Source: an uncultured Blautia sp.
GTDB taxonomy: Bacteria > Bacillota > Clostridia > Lachnospirales > Lachnospiraceae
DNA length: 64,000 nt
Direction of reading: 5' to 3'
Assembly: GCA_900549015.1 (NCBI GenBank)
Contig: URMH01000009.1
Location: 10,360 to 74,359 of the forward strand
Position numbers and translations under genes: made by a program. Positions 15,021-24,235 of this stretch are shown here, piece after piece. Position 1 is the first letter of the stretch; each line of letters starts with the position of its first letter. The notes beneath the pieces are model-generated. The model was not told where the DNA came from and ran no database searches. It worked only from the letters and a program-made list of their open reading frames with translations.

Positions 15021-16370
15021 ATGCAAAAAACGGAAAACATCATGGGAACAAAAAAAGTGATGCCCCTTTTAATTTCCATGTCTGTGCCGCCTATGATTTC
15101 CATGCTGATACAGGCTCTATATAATATTGTGGACAGTATGTATGTGGCAAGAGTAAGCGAAGACGCTCTGACAGCAGTATCTATTGCTTTTCCCCTGCAG
15201 AATCTGATTATCGCGGTATCCTGCGGCTTTGGAATCGGGCTTAGCTCCTGTGTTGCCCGGGCTCTTGGCGCAAAAGATGAAAAAGAAGTCACATCTGCCG
15301 CCACCCACGGTTTCTTGTTAAGCGGTATCCACTGGCTGCTATTTGTACTTATGGGACTCTTTGTCACGGGACCTTTTCTTCGTAATTTCACTGACAATCC
15401 TCAAATTTACGAAATGAGCTGTCAATATACGCAGATTGTTTTATGCTTCAGCATTGGATGTATGTATCATCTATATGCAGAAAAATTGTTTCAGGCAACA
15501 GGCAGCATGGTGTTACCCATGATTTTTCAGGGTGTGGGCGCTATTTTTAATATTATTTTAGACCCGATTTTTATTTTTGGCTGGTTGGGGATTCCTGCAA
15601 TGGGCGTTCAGGGTGCTGCTATTGCAACCGTAATCTCTCAGATTTTGGCTGCTGTGCTTTCTATGGTTTTCTTCCTGAAAAAATGTACCTCTGTGCGGAT
15701 TCATTTAAAGGATTTTCGATTTGAGAAAAATATGCTGTGTAAAATCTACACCGTGGCAGTTCCTTCTGCCATTATGATGTCCCTGCCATCTGTTCTTGTG
15801 GCAGCATTAAACTCTGTACTGGCAGCTTTTTCTGCTACAGCTATCGCCGTTTTCGGACTGTATATCAAAATCCAGACCTTTGTGTATATGCCAGCCAACG
15901 GCGTGATTCAGGGAATGCGTCCCATTATGAGTTACAACTACGGCGCAGGAAACAGAAAACGTATGAAAGAAACTTTAAAAGCCAGTCTGGAAGCAGCCGG
16001 CGTGATCATGGCTCTTGGAACCTTACTTTTTATGGCATTCCCACAGGGAATTATGAAGCTCTTTAATGCAAATGCGGAAATGCTTGAAATCAGCGTTCCC
16101 ATGCTGCGTATCATTGCCATCGGATTCATAATTTCCACAGTAGGCTGTGTGCTTTCCGGAGCTTTTGAAGCGCTTGGAAAAGGCGTACAGTCATTAGTCG
16201 TATCTCTGCTGCGTCAGTTGATCATCATTATCCCTCTGTCTGCTGTTTTGTCAAAAACTGCAGGACTGTACGGCGTCTGGGCAACCTTCCCTGCCGCGGA
16301 GCTTATCGCTGCTGTGATCGGCTGTATTTTATACAGAAATTTTATGAAGAAATTAAAACTGACAAAATAA
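15021..16370 (+). CDS. MATE family efflux transporter
   Basis: 449 residues, full length for the family, with twelve predicted membrane helices in two similar halves. Seen: MPLLISMSVPPMISMLIQALYNIVDSMYVA in helix 1 area, FGIGLSSCVARALGAKD, IFNIILDPIFIFGWLGIPAMGVQGAAIATV in the first half and VIQGMRPIMSYNYGAGN in the second. MATE proteins export cationic drugs in exchange for H+ or Na+; the substrate here is unknown. RBS AAAGAGGTATAAAA. The GNAT gene 40 bp downstream is probably cotranscribed. It is a different gene from the broken MATE copy flanking the island. Confidence 0.93.
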   Translation: MQKTENIMGTKKVMPLLISMSVPPMISMLIQALYNIVDSMYVARVSEDALTAVSIAFPLQNLIIAVSCGFGIGLSSCVARALGAKDEKEVTSAATHGFLLSGIHWLLFVLMGLFVTGPFLRNFTDNPQIYEMSCQYTQIVLCFSIGCMYHLYAEKLFQATGSMVLPMIFQGVGAIFNIILDPIFIFGWLGIPAMGVQGAAIATVISQILAAVLSMVFFLKKCTSVRIHLKDFRFEKNMLCKIYTVAVPSAIMMSLPSVLVAALNSVLAAFSATAIAVFGLYIKIQTFVYMPANGVIQGMRPIMSYNYGAGNRKRMKETLKASLEAAGVIMALGTLLFMAFPQGIMKLFNANAEMLEISVPMLRIIAIGFIISTVGCVLSGAFEALGKGVQSLVVSLLRQLIIIIPLSAVLSKTAGLYGVWATFPAAELIAAVIGCILYRNFMKKLKLTK

Positions 16371-16410
16371 TGCTCTGATAAACAGACAATCCTAACCTCA
16401 GGAGAATATT

Positions 16411-16827
16411 ATGGAATTTAAAGTTTACGAATCCCTGCCGGAAGAAGCAAAACAAATCCGTATCAAAGTATTTGTGGAAGAACAGGGTTTTCAGGAAGAA
16501 TTTGACGATGCAGACAAAGGAGCTGTCCATATTGTGATTTTCGAAAATGGCATTGCCGCTACCACCTGCAGATTCTTTTACTCATCAGAAAAAGAAAGCT
16601 TTGTAATCGGACGTGTGGCTGTACGCAAAGAATTTCGCAACAAACATTACGGAGCAAAACTTATGGAGCTTGCCGAAAAAGAAATTGCTAATAGATGCGG
16701 AAAAATCGTCACACTTTCTGCCCAATATCAGGTAGAAGGCTTTTACGAAAAGCTGGGATACAAAAAACAGGGAGAAATATTCCTAGAAGAAAACTATCCC
16801 CACATTGCTATGACAAAAGAATTATAA
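16411..16827 (+). CDS. GNAT family N-acetyltransferase (ElaA-like)
   Basis: 138 residues with the acetyl-CoA-binding GNAT fold: IRIKVFVEEQGF near the start as in ElaA-type proteins, then FVIGRVAVRKEFRNKHYGAKLM (motif A; the R/QxxGxG/A loop is here RNKHYGAK) and LSAQYQVEGFYEKLGYKKQGE (motif B). Substrate is unknown; related proteins acetylate small molecules or protein N-termini. RBS CAGGAGAATATT. It follows the MATE gene and ends at a terminator. Confidence 0.88.
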   Translation: MEFKVYESLPEEAKQIRIKVFVEEQGFQEEFDDADKGAVHIVIFENGIAATTCRFFYSSEKESFVIGRVAVRKEFRNKHYGAKLMELAEKEIANRCGKIVTLSAQYQVEGFYEKLGYKKQGEIFLEENYPHIAMTKEL

Positions 16828-16833
16828 AATCAA

Positions 16834-16874
16834 AATCCCGCCAGCTCATATCCATCGACATGAACTGACGGGAT
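16834..16874. terminator. Terminator between convergent GNAT genes
   Basis: Arms aatcccgccagctcat and atgaactgacgggatt pair with two mismatches around a 10-nt loop. It separates two convergent transcription units. Confidence 0.7.
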
Positions 16875-16893
16875 TACTATTTTCTTATAACAC

Positions 16894-17466
16894 TCAGATT
16901 TCTGTAACAGAACAGACTGGAAACGGGGGTTCTCTATGATCCCCTATTATCTTTTCCATCCATATCATATCGTACCATCTCCCGAATTTACAGCCTGACT
17001 TGTGGAATTTTCCCACCATCTGAAATCCCATATGATGGTGAAATCTGGGGCTGTCATTTGTGAGATACTCGTCCTCCACATCAATGCAGGCGATACAGGC
17101 GTTCATATTCTGGATATTCTGCTTTTTCAAAAGCTCCTCCAGTTTCTCGTAAAGAGCTTTTCCGTATCCTCGTCCTTTATATCCCGGATCCAGATAAATG
17201 GTTGTCTCCACAGACCAGTCATACGCCACACGCTCTTTAAAAACAGCGGCGTACGCATACCCCCGCACTTCTCCGTCTTCTTCCACAACGAGATAAGGAT
17301 AACGCTTCTTTATGTCTCTCATCTTCTCTGTAAATTCCAAAAGAGAGGGCACTTCATAGTCAAAACTTACCGCCGTATGTTTTACATAGTAGCTGTAAAT
17401 GGAAAGAAGCGCTTCCGCGTCTTTTTCCTCTGCCATGCGGACAGTAAACTGCTTTTCAGTTTCCAA
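16894..17466 (-). CDS. GNAT family N-acetyltransferase (phosphinothricin acetyltransferase-like)
   Basis: About 190 residues of the Bar/PAT-type GNAT group: VRMAEEKDAEALLSIYSYYVKHTAVSFDYEVPS, YDWSVETTIYLDPGYKGRGYGKALYEKLE (acetyl-CoA loop GYKGRGYG) and FHHHMGFQMVGKFHKSGCKFGRWYDMIWMEK. Proteins of this class acetylate amino-group compounds such as glufosinate or methionine sulfoximine; the natural substrate here is unknown. I prefer a TTG start at 17466, because AAGGG lies 9 bp before it; the ATG at 17502 has no RBS and falls inside the hemerythrin gene. Translational coupling with that gene is likely. Confidence 0.85.
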   Translation of the reverse strand: METEKQFTVRMAEEKDAEALLSIYSYYVKHTAVSFDYEVPSLLEFTEKMRDIKKRYPYLVVEEDGEVRGYAYAAVFKERVAYDWSVETTIYLDPGYKGRGYGKALYEKLEELLKKQNIQNMNACIACIDVEDEYLTNDSPRFHHHMGFQMVGKFHKSGCKFGRWYDMIWMEKIIGDHREPPFPVCSVTEI

Positions 17467-17470
17467 TTTC

Positions 17471-17869
17471 TCAGCCCTTATATTCTGCAACTGCGCGGTC
17501 AAATACTTTGATGTGATCGAACAGCCAGTCTACTACATTTTTCTGAACCTGAGCTACAAAAGCCTCTGTTGGGCCTTCCTCTTCCTCAAGCATCTCCTGA
17601 AGTTCTTTTACTGCATTTTTAAACTCTGCGTGTTTTGCTTTATGCTCATTTATTCCAGGGAAACCGATTTCTTCCTGAAGTTTTTCTTCCGCATCAAAAT
17701 GGAACTCTGTGTAATCTAAGAGATAATCCAGCATTTTGATTGCCTTTACCTGTCCATTGCCGTCCTGACAGCTTACAAGAAGCTGGTCGATTCTGCTGAT
17801 CAGCTCCTTGTGCTGAGAATCAATCATCTCGTTTCCTGTTTCCAATGCTTTATCAAATTCTACTCTCAT
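17471..17869 (-). CDS. Bacteriohemerythrin
   Basis: 132 residues, the size of a single-domain hemerythrin: a four-helix bundle with a non-heme di-iron centre that binds O2. Iron ligands are recognisable in order: DSQHKEL, HFDAEE, HKAKH and DHIKVFD. In anaerobes such proteins are thought to sense or scavenge oxygen. RBS GGAGGTCAGATAAG. The acetyltransferase start lies 5 bp past its stop or overlaps it. The final residues FDRAVAEYKG are typical of the group. Confidence 0.93.
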   Translation of the reverse strand: MRVEFDKALETGNEMIDSQHKELISRIDQLLVSCQDGNGQVKAIKMLDYLLDYTEFHFDAEEKLQEEIGFPGINEHKAKHAEFKNAVKELQEMLEEEEGPTEAFVAQVQKNVVDWLFDHIKVFDRAVAEYKG

Positions 17870-17985
17870 CTTATCTGACCTCCTGTGTCTCTGTATCTTT
17901 GTGCTCCAGATCTTTGCCGGACACTTTTAAACGTATATAGTTTATCACAGTTACAGGGATTTTCCAATATTTTCGCGCACATCTC

Positions 17986-18903
17986 TTAAAAAAATATAAG
18001 CGGGAAACTTATGGTAATCTGAAGATATGTTTTTTTCTCAGATTTTTTGTATTCCGCCCATATCTTTCCGTTCATATATTCCACAAGGTATCTGCTCACT
18101 GTAAGCCCCAGTCCTGTTCCTCCCTTTGTTCTTGAGGCTTCCTGCATATAAAAACGGTCAAAGATCCGGGACGGTTCTGAAAGCTCTATCCCCTCCTCTA
18201 TGTCGTTTGCAAAAATAAAAACAGCTTCTTTTTCTTTCTTCTGTATCGAAACACTAAGCTCTGTCTGCCCGTATCTCACGCTGTTCTGGAGAAGATTTAC
18301 AAATACTCTTGTAAGCGCCTCCTCATTCCCCCTTATTTTCACAGGAGTTTCCAGAAGAAACAGCTCTACCTTTAATTTTTCCAGAAGCCCGTAATGGGAA
18401 AGACAGCATTCCCTGAGAATCCTGCCCGCATCTGTCTCTTCCATTTTCATCTGAAAATTCCCGTCGCTTACTCTGGAAAGCTCGTAAAACTGTTCGATCA
18501 GCTTTTGAAGCTCCCCTGCTTTCTTCCTCACAATTTTTAAGGATTCCTGCTCCTCACTGCTCATTGCCCCGGAATCCAGCATCTTTAAATATCCTAAAAT
18601 GGCAGTGAGAGGCGTACGAAGATCGTGACTGATATTTTCAATCTCTTCTTTTAAATTTTCTTCTTTTTTTACATAGGCAATGCGAAGCTTCCGTATTTCC
18701 TCAAGATTCTCGTTTACAGCACAAAGAAATGCTTCCATCGTTTTATCCGGAACAGGAAACTTTACGATTCTGTTTTCTTCCGGCTCCGCCGAAATTTCAC
18801 GAAGCTCCTTCTCTGCTTTTTTCAGTGTGTATTTTATGGAAAAAAGTCTCCACAGAAGATAACACACGAGAATACTCAAAATAAGAATCACTGCTTCTTT
18901 CAT
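17986..18903 (-). CDS. Sensor histidine kinase (second kinase of the peptide-resistance operon)
   Basis: 305 residues. One N-terminal membrane helix (about 3-22) and almost no extracellular loop, then the HisKA box ENISHDLRTPLTAILGY with H93, the N box NLLQNSVRYGQ, and G boxes (GTGLGLTVSRYLVEY). The near absence of a sensor domain is like kinases that detect the state of a partner ABC transporter. It is the last gene of the operon, 22 bp after the ABC permease. It probably phosphorylates the regulator at 20722, from which it is separated by the ABC pair. RBS AAAAGGAGGGGCA. Confidence 0.88.
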   Translation of the reverse strand: MKEAVILILSILVCYLLWRLFSIKYTLKKAEKELREISAEPEENRIVKFPVPDKTMEAFLCAVNENLEEIRKLRIAYVKKEENLKEEIENISHDLRTPLTAILGYLKMLDSGAMSSEEQESLKIVRKKAGELQKLIEQFYELSRVSDGNFQMKMEETDAGRILRECCLSHYGLLEKLKVELFLLETPVKIRGNEEALTRVFVNLLQNSVRYGQTELSVSIQKKEKEAVFIFANDIEEGIELSEPSRIFDRFYMQEASRTKGGTGLGLTVSRYLVEYMNGKIWAEYKKSEKKTYLQITISFPLIFF

Positions 18904-18925
18904 TGCCCCTCCTTTTCATGTTGCT

Positions 18926-19699
18926 TTATATCTGCTGCTTTCTAAATTTTATAATTCCCCAGGCGCCGAAAGCAGCCATTCCTATCACACCTGTTACCAT
19001 ACATTTCAAAAATCCCTCCGGTGTATCCCACAGGCATTGATACGCGCCCATTGTGACAAGAACTTCTCTTCGTAAAAATGTATAAGGCAGCCATCGTGAA
19101 ATTTTTTCAAATATTTTAAAATACAAACCAAGTATATCCACTGCCATAGGAATAAAATAAATCACTGCCATCCACCAGAGCATGATTATGGTTTCTTTTT
19201 CCATAATTACCCCAAGACAGTTCATAAGCATCATTGCTGCAATAGAAAAGGGAAGCGCAGATACCATTGCCATCATCATCTGTCTCAAAGGCTCCCACTC
19301 CGGGTTTTCAAGAAGAACATATGCGCTTCCTACATACACAACAAAAACCACGCACATTAAAATAAAGCTGCTGACCAGAGATACCATCCATTTTCCAATA
19401 AGGATCTGTTCTCTTGGAACACCGTAGGCAATAGTATTTTTAATAATTCCGGATTTTCTGTCATCTATAAAAAGAACGCCTGCAATGACGCTTCCAAGAG
19501 CAATCATCCAGATTGGCTGGGCTGTAAACGTATTTAGAGAAAACCGGAATGTCCCGTACGGAAAATTTGTAATAAAATGATTGCTTCCCCATAAAATCAG
19601 ATTCATAAGAAGGACAAGACCGCAAATCACGCCTCCTGCAATATAAAAGCCTTTTCCATGAATGGTTTTGTACCACTCGCTTTTCATATAATTTAACAT
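18926..19699 (-). CDS. ABC-2 type transporter permease
   Basis: 257 residues with six hydrophobic segments and the ABC-2 signature layout: MKSEWYKTIHGKGFYI start, a long loop, IWMIALGSVIAGVLFIDDRKSGIIKNTIAYGVPREQILIGKW. It overlaps its ATPase gene by 7 bp. Together they form a two-component exporter or peptide-immunity pump next to a histidine kinase. The substrate is not visible from sequence; resistance to a cell-envelope peptide is inferred from the adjoining LanFEG genes. Confidence 0.85.
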   Translation of the reverse strand: MLNYMKSEWYKTIHGKGFYIAGGVICGLVLLMNLILWGSNHFITNFPYGTFRFSLNTFTAQPIWMIALGSVIAGVLFIDDRKSGIIKNTIAYGVPREQILIGKWMVSLVSSFILMCVVFVVYVGSAYVLLENPEWEPLRQMMMAMVSALPFSIAAMMLMNCLGVIMEKETIIMLWWMAVIYFIPMAVDILGLYFKIFEKISRWLPYTFLRREVLVTMGAYQCLWDTPEGFLKCMVTGVIGMAAFGAWGIIKFRKQQI

Positions 19700-20619
19700 A
19701 GCCGGCTTCCTCCTTCTTTTAAATTCAGGTAATACTCTTCAAGAGACTGGCTTTTCCGCGAAAGCTCCAGAACATCAATTTCATGTTCCTGGGCAAGACG
19801 GCTGTATATCTCATTTACGAACTCCGCATTTAAAATTCGGATTTTTCCATCGGGCATCACTTTGTAATTTCCCACAGAAAGCTCTTTTTCCAGCAGAACT
19901 GCATATTTCTCTCTGTCAGAAACAGCGATTTCCACATAATCTGCACACTCCTCCAGAATCGCCTTTCGGGAAATCTGGCGGAGAAGACATCCGTTCTTTA
20001 AAAATCCGTAAGTATCGGCCATCTGCTCCAACTCGCTTAAAATATGGCTGGAAAGAAGAATCGTAATATTTTTTTCCCGGCAGAGACGGAGAAGGAGATT
20101 TCTCATCTCCACAATCCCGCTTGGATCAAGACCGTTTATGGGCTCGTCAAGAATCAGAAGCTCCGGGATTCCCATAAGTGCGATTCCAAGTCCCAGACGC
20201 TGTTTCATTCCGAGAGAAAGCGCTTTTGCTTTTTTCTCTGCTGCCGTGCGAAGTCCTGTAAGCTCCAGAATTTCCTCCACACATTTTTCTCCCGGAACTC
20301 CTTTTTGTATTCTTGCGTATTCCAGATTTTGTCTTACATTAAGCTGCGGGTAAAATCCGGGATTTTCAATGAGAACGCCTGTCCTGTTTCTCATTTTCTG
20401 CATTTTCTTTTCCTCATGCTCGCCAAACAGGGATAGTTCTCCCTCTGAAGGAGCAACAAGACCTGACAGCAGCTTTAAAAAAGTTGTTTTTCCTGCCCCG
20501 TTATCTCCCACAAGACCGTATATCTCTCCTCTTTTTACAGAAATTTCCACACGGTTCAGAGCGCAGAATTTTCCGTAATTCTTTGTGAGATTTTTTGTTT
20601 CTACAATATATTCTCCCAT
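19693..20619 (-). CDS. ABC transporter ATP-binding protein (second pump)
   Basis: 308 residues from ATG 20619 (AAAGGAAGAAAAAG upstream; a longer in-frame start at 20673 lacks an RBS). Walker A GDNGAGKTT, Q-loop in VLIENPGFYPQLNV, signature LSLGMKQRLGLG, Walker B LLILDEPINGLD and the H-loop SSHILSEL are all present. The C-terminal 80 residues resemble the extension of peptide-resistance ABC ATPases. It follows the regulator gene by about 100 bp, overlaps the permease, and belongs to the same transcription direction as the nine-gene operon. Confidence 0.88.
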   Translation of the reverse strand: MGEYIVETKNLTKNYGKFCALNRVEISVKRGEIYGLVGDNGAGKTTFLKLLSGLVAPSEGELSLFGEHEEKKMQKMRNRTGVLIENPGFYPQLNVRQNLEYARIQKGVPGEKCVEEILELTGLRTAAEKKAKALSLGMKQRLGLGIALMGIPELLILDEPINGLDPSGIVEMRNLLLRLCREKNITILLSSHILSELEQMADTYGFLKNGCLLRQISRKAILEECADYVEIAVSDREKYAVLLEKELSVGNYKVMPDGKIRILNAEFVNEIYSRLAQEHEIDVLELSRKSQSLEEYYLNLKEGGSRLC

Positions 20620-20721
20620 CTTTTTCTTCCTTTCTTTCAGACTTACGTCCCTTCTGTGATTAAGAGTATACAAAAAAGGCTCTTAATAAGTCCTCAAGAA
20701 AGTTTAAAGAATTCATAAAGA

Positions 20722-21432
20722 TTACGCCATTTTAAATCCGATTCCCCAAACTGTTTTAATATACTCCTCTTCCCCGTCAACAGCCGCTATTTTTTTACGA
20801 AGATTGCTCACATGAACATTTACCGTATTGTCCTCCCCGTAATATCCTCCTTTCCACACCTTCTCGTAAAGGCTTTCTCTTGAAAAAACTTTATCCGGCT
20901 CTTCCATAAGGAGAAGAAGAATTTCATATTCATGAGGTGTAAGTGTAAGTGTTTTTTCTTTTACAGACACCTGGCGTCCTTTCTTCAAAAGTTTTAAGCT
21001 TTTAAAAGTGAGAACTTGCTCTCCGAATACTGCTTCTGGCCTTTCCTCCTTTGCCCCGCTTCTTCTTAAAAGTGCATACACTCTCGCTAAAAGCTCATCC
21101 GGCTCAAAAGGCTTCGTCATATAATCGTCTGCCCCGCTTGTTAAAAGGGTTACCTTGTCTTCCAGCGCTGATTTTGCCGAAAGAACCAAAGCTGGAATTT
21201 CTGATTTTCTGTCTGTTCGAATTTTTCGAAGAAGGGATTCCCCATCCATTCCCGGCATCATTAAATCGAGAATAACCATATCCACTATTTCCATGCCAAA
21301 GCGAAGTTCTGCCTCTGTCCCGGAAAAAGCTGATACTGCCCTGTATCCTCCTTTTTCCAGAATTTTGCATATCAGCTTATTAATTTCTGTATCATCTTCT
21401 GCTACAAGAATTGTTTTCTGTCTCTCATTCAT
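20722..21432 (-). CDS. OmpR-family response regulator (first of two, downstream copy)
   Basis: 236 residues. Receiver domain 8-120 with acidic pocket EDD, phospho-acceptor D56 (VILDLMMPG) and K near SGADDYMTKPFEPDELLARV. Winged-helix DNA-binding domain in the second half (TLTPHEYEILLLLMEEPDKVFSR, TVNVHVSNLRKKI, VWGIGFKMA). It overlaps the stop of the upstream kinase by 8 bp. Its cognate kinase is probably the one at 17986, downstream of the ABC pair, though cross-talk with the kinase at 21425 is possible because they are translationally coupled. Confidence 0.9.
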   Translation of the reverse strand: MNERQKTILVAEDDTEINKLICKILEKGGYRAVSAFSGTEAELRFGMEIVDMVILDLMMPGMDGESLLRKIRTDRKSEIPALVLSAKSALEDKVTLLTSGADDYMTKPFEPDELLARVYALLRRSGAKEERPEAVFGEQVLTFKSLKLLKKGRQVSVKEKTLTLTPHEYEILLLLMEEPDKVFSRESLYEKVWKGGYYGEDNTVNVHVSNLRKKIAAVDGEEEYIKTVWGIGFKMA

Positions 21433-22828
21433 CTCTCTGTCCTTCTTTTTCTCCTTCTGTCAATATCCAAAGCTGCGTCTGACCGCCCCCGGTCTCTTCT
21501 GAATTTTTAAGAACCAGACTTCCTCCCTGCGCTTTTACTATGTTCGATGCAATAAAAAGTCCAAGTCCCTGATGTTCTCTCCCGTGGCGACTTTTATCGC
21601 CTCTGTAAAACCGCTCAGTACCGTGAAGTAAATCTTCTTTTGAAAATCCCTGTCCATAGTCACTCACTCCTGCCAAAAGAAAGGAGTTTCCGTCTCTCTC
21701 TTTTATTTCTGTAAAAACATAAATTCCTTTTTCTTTATCTGTATAGGTAACTGCATTTCCCACAAGGTTTTCCCATGCCCGAAGAAGCTCTTTTCTGTTT
21801 CCTTTGATTTTGCACTTCCCTGCACATTTTTCTATAGAAATCTTTATATTTTCTGCTGCCGCAATCTCCTCCGCCTTCTTTATAAATTCTTCTGAAAGCA
21901 CTTTCCCCTCAAGAATTTCTATTTTTTCTTCCGGAAATTCATTATGGATCACCTGCCTCATTGCCTGCAGATACTGCTCGATCTGTTCCACATTTTTAAG
22001 AATCGCTTCACTACATTCTCTCTGCTCTGTATTTAAATCTTCTTCGTTTAAAAGTTCCGCATTTCCCTTTATAATTGTTACTGGCGTTTTTATATCATGT
22101 GCAAGAGCTGAAAGCTCCTCCTCCCGTTTTATCTCCATTTCCCACTGCTCTTCCAAAGACATTTTCAGAGATTTCCTCAAATGCTCAAGGGAACCTAAAA
22201 CCTCCTCAATCTCCTTTATATCTGAATGCTCTCTCTCAAAATCCAGATTATTATTTCCAATTTTTTCTGTTGCCTGATTTAACACAAGAAGACGGCGCTT
22301 CAGTCTTTTTGAAAAAATCCGGGAAGAAGCGATCACCTGGATCAAAAACAGGACAGGAAAAATAAGAAGCAGTATATTTTCCAGCCCGATTCTGTTTAAA
22401 ACAGGGTGATTTCCGGCAAAATACACCTTCAGTGCATATTTTACAATGCAGACCTCCCCGTTATTTCTCTCAATAAAAAAGAAGTATTTCCCATCTGAAG
22501 AAAATTTCGTGTCCGTCTCAAAATTCTCCCAGCTCTTCTCTCTTATTTCTTCCGGAAAATTCCCGTACATCCATGTCCCATCTGCTTCATACACTCCGTA
22601 AGTACAGTGAGACGGAATCATTTCTTTTGAAATATGCGATATTTCCGCAAGCTTCCCTCTGTCTTTTTGAAGCGCCACTTCCGCATAATTGGCAGGAAGA
22701 ATCAGCCCGGAAACGCCGGAAAGGGCTGCCAGTAAAACCATCAGTCCCACAATCAAAACCGTATTTACACAAATCTGCACCGTGTATTTTAAAAAGAACT
22801 GATAAAGACTTTGTTTCTTTACTCCCAT
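21425..22828 (-). CDS. Lantibiotic-type sensor histidine kinase (LanK/CprK-like)
   Basis: 467 residues from ATG 22828 (GGGGGATTGGATACAG before it). Two membrane helices (about 15-45 and 150-168) flank a roughly 100-residue extracellular sensor region. A HAMP-like stretch follows, then the H box ELSALAHDIKTPVTIIKG with H244; AHDIKTP is the form common in NisK/SpaK-type kinases of lantibiotic systems. N box ENLVGNAVTYTD and G boxes DYGQGF and GLGLFIASNIVKAQGG are present. It overlaps the regulators on both sides (10 bp and 8 bp). It likely senses an antimicrobial peptide and controls the LanFEG genes. Confidence 0.88.
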   Translation of the reverse strand: MGVKKQSLYQFFLKYTVQICVNTVLIVGLMVLLAALSGVSGLILPANYAEVALQKDRGKLAEISHISKEMIPSHCTYGVYEADGTWMYGNFPEEIREKSWENFETDTKFSSDGKYFFFIERNNGEVCIVKYALKVYFAGNHPVLNRIGLENILLLIFPVLFLIQVIASSRIFSKRLKRRLLVLNQATEKIGNNNLDFEREHSDIKEIEEVLGSLEHLRKSLKMSLEEQWEMEIKREEELSALAHDIKTPVTIIKGNAELLNEEDLNTEQRECSEAILKNVEQIEQYLQAMRQVIHNEFPEEKIEILEGKVLSEEFIKKAEEIAAAENIKISIEKCAGKCKIKGNRKELLRAWENLVGNAVTYTDKEKGIYVFTEIKERDGNSFLLAGVSDYGQGFSKEDLLHGTERFYRGDKSRHGREHQGLGLFIASNIVKAQGGSLVLKNSEETGGGQTQLWILTEGEKEGQRDE

Positions 22829-23478
22829 CTGTATCCAATCCCCCACTTTGTCTCAATCACAGAAAGACCTTGTTTCTGAAATTTCGCCCTGATATTTTTG
22901 ATATGTTCTGTAATTGCGGAAAGGTCGCTCTCTCCGTCAAATCCGAATACATGCTCGTAAATCCTCTCTTTGGAAAAGACCTGCCCCTTATTCATGGCAA
23001 GATACTCGCAGATGGCATACTCGCTCTTTGTAAGGGGGATTTCCTCTCCCTTATAAAAGATTTTTCTGGAACGGAGCTCAAGCTGGATTTCTCCCACAAA
23101 AACAGCATTTTTCTTCTGTCTGCTTTCCCGTCTTAAATGCGCCGCCACTCTTGCACGAAGCTCCCCGATTCCAAAAGGCTTTGTTATGTAATCGTCCCCG
23201 CCGATGCCAAGTCCTGTCATAAGCTCCTTTTCTCCTGTTTTTGCAGTAACAAAAAGAATCGGACAGTCTACCTTGTCCCTGATTTCCCTGCACAGAGAAA
23301 ATCCGTCAGTTCCAGGCATCATCACATCAAGAAGGATCATCTGAAAACAGCCAAGATTCATTTTTTTTACTGCATCCGGCTCGCTGACTGTTGTGACTAT
23401 ATATCCTTCTTTTTCCAGAGCTTTTTTGATTATCTTTAAAATCTCTTCCTCATCGTCCACTGCAAGAATATTAATCAT
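22819..23478 (-). CDS. OmpR-family response regulator (LanR/CprR-like)
   Basis: 219 residues from ATG 23478 (GGAAGGCAGTGTA upstream). Receiver with VDDEEE, D51 (ILLDVMMPG) and VTAKTGEKELMTGLGIGGDDYITKPFGIGELRARV; winged helix with LTKSEYAICEYLAMN and AITEHIKNIRAKF, ending WGIGYRWE. It overlaps the permease before it by 8 bp and the kinase after it. This is the normal gene order of LanFEG-RK peptide-resistance loci, so it should regulate the promoter ahead of the ATPase gene at 25704. Confidence 0.9.
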   Translation of the reverse strand: MINILAVDDEEEILKIIKKALEKEGYIVTTVSEPDAVKKMNLGCFQMILLDVMMPGTDGFSLCREIRDKVDCPILFVTAKTGEKELMTGLGIGGDDYITKPFGIGELRARVAAHLRRESRQKKNAVFVGEIQLELRSRKIFYKGEEIPLTKSEYAICEYLAMNKGQVFSKERIYEHVFGFDGESDLSAITEHIKNIRAKFQKQGLSVIETKWGIGYRWE

Positions 23479-24235
23479 TACACTGCCTTCCTTCATAAAA
23501 TCTGAACCATACAAGAATTATGGCACAAAGAAGGAAAGTTATCAACAGGCATATTTTTGCGTTTCCTTTTAAATTTAAATTCTCCTGTACCATCTTTCTG
23601 TAGGTGTCATTTAACTCCATTCCAGTTACATACGCCGCCCATCTGGCACTCCAGGAAGCAGGAACAAAGGTCCAGAGTCCATCTCCAAGACCGGTGAGAA
23701 AAAGAGCGGATATAAGGGATTCTCCTGTTCCCACCGCTATGGATACGGATTTTGGAAAGGTAAGGTCAAGAAAAAGATGAATTCCGTACAAAGCAGCAGA
23801 GGGAAGCCACAGTGCAAAAATAAGTTTCACACAAAGTCCAAGCGTCATTCCCTCTTTTCCCAGAAGAAAGGTAAATCCTGCCCCGAAAATCCCCACTGCA
23901 AGAAGGAAAGAAAAGAAGGTACAAAGGAGAAGGGCAATGTATTTTCCAAGAAGAGCGCTTTTCTTTTTTCTGGCTGTTCCAAGAAAAGTCTGAAAATGAT
24001 TTTTTTCTTCCAGCCCCACTGAAAGCGCTGATAAAAGGCTGATAAGAAAAGGAAGAGCAGCTCCCATTGCTTCTGCATAAGCCATAATTTCCGATTCTGT
24101 GTCCCAGGGAGAAAATGAATAATATAGAAGGAACAGACCACATCCCAAAAGAGGAACTCCTGCAAAAATAAGCGGAAGATACGTTCCTTTCATTTTTCTG
24201 TATTCTGCCTTTGTAAATCTCCATATCTCTCCCAT
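23471..24235 (-). CDS. Lantibiotic protection ABC transporter permease, MutG/LanG type
   Basis: 254 residues, six membrane helices. The N-terminal FTKAEYRKMKGTYLPLIFAG, GLEEKNHFQTFLGTARKKKSALLGKY and SWSARWAAYV segments match the LanG/MutG group of permeases that expel lantibiotics from the membrane. The gene starts directly after the stop of the LanE-type permease and ends overlapping the regulator by 8 bp. Together with 24236-24997 and 24994-25704 it forms a LanFEG exporter. No lantibiotic precursor or modification gene is present in the window, so this is resistance, not production. Confidence 0.87.
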   Translation of the reverse strand: MGEIWRFTKAEYRKMKGTYLPLIFAGVPLLGCGLFLLYYSFSPWDTESEIMAYAEAMGAALPFLISLLSALSVGLEEKNHFQTFLGTARKKKSALLGKYIALLLCTFFSFLLAVGIFGAGFTFLLGKEGMTLGLCVKLIFALWLPSAALYGIHLFLDLTFPKSVSIAVGTGESLISALFLTGLGDGLWTFVPASWSARWAAYVTGMELNDTYRKMVQENLNLKGNAKICLLITFLLCAIILVWFRFYEGRQCND

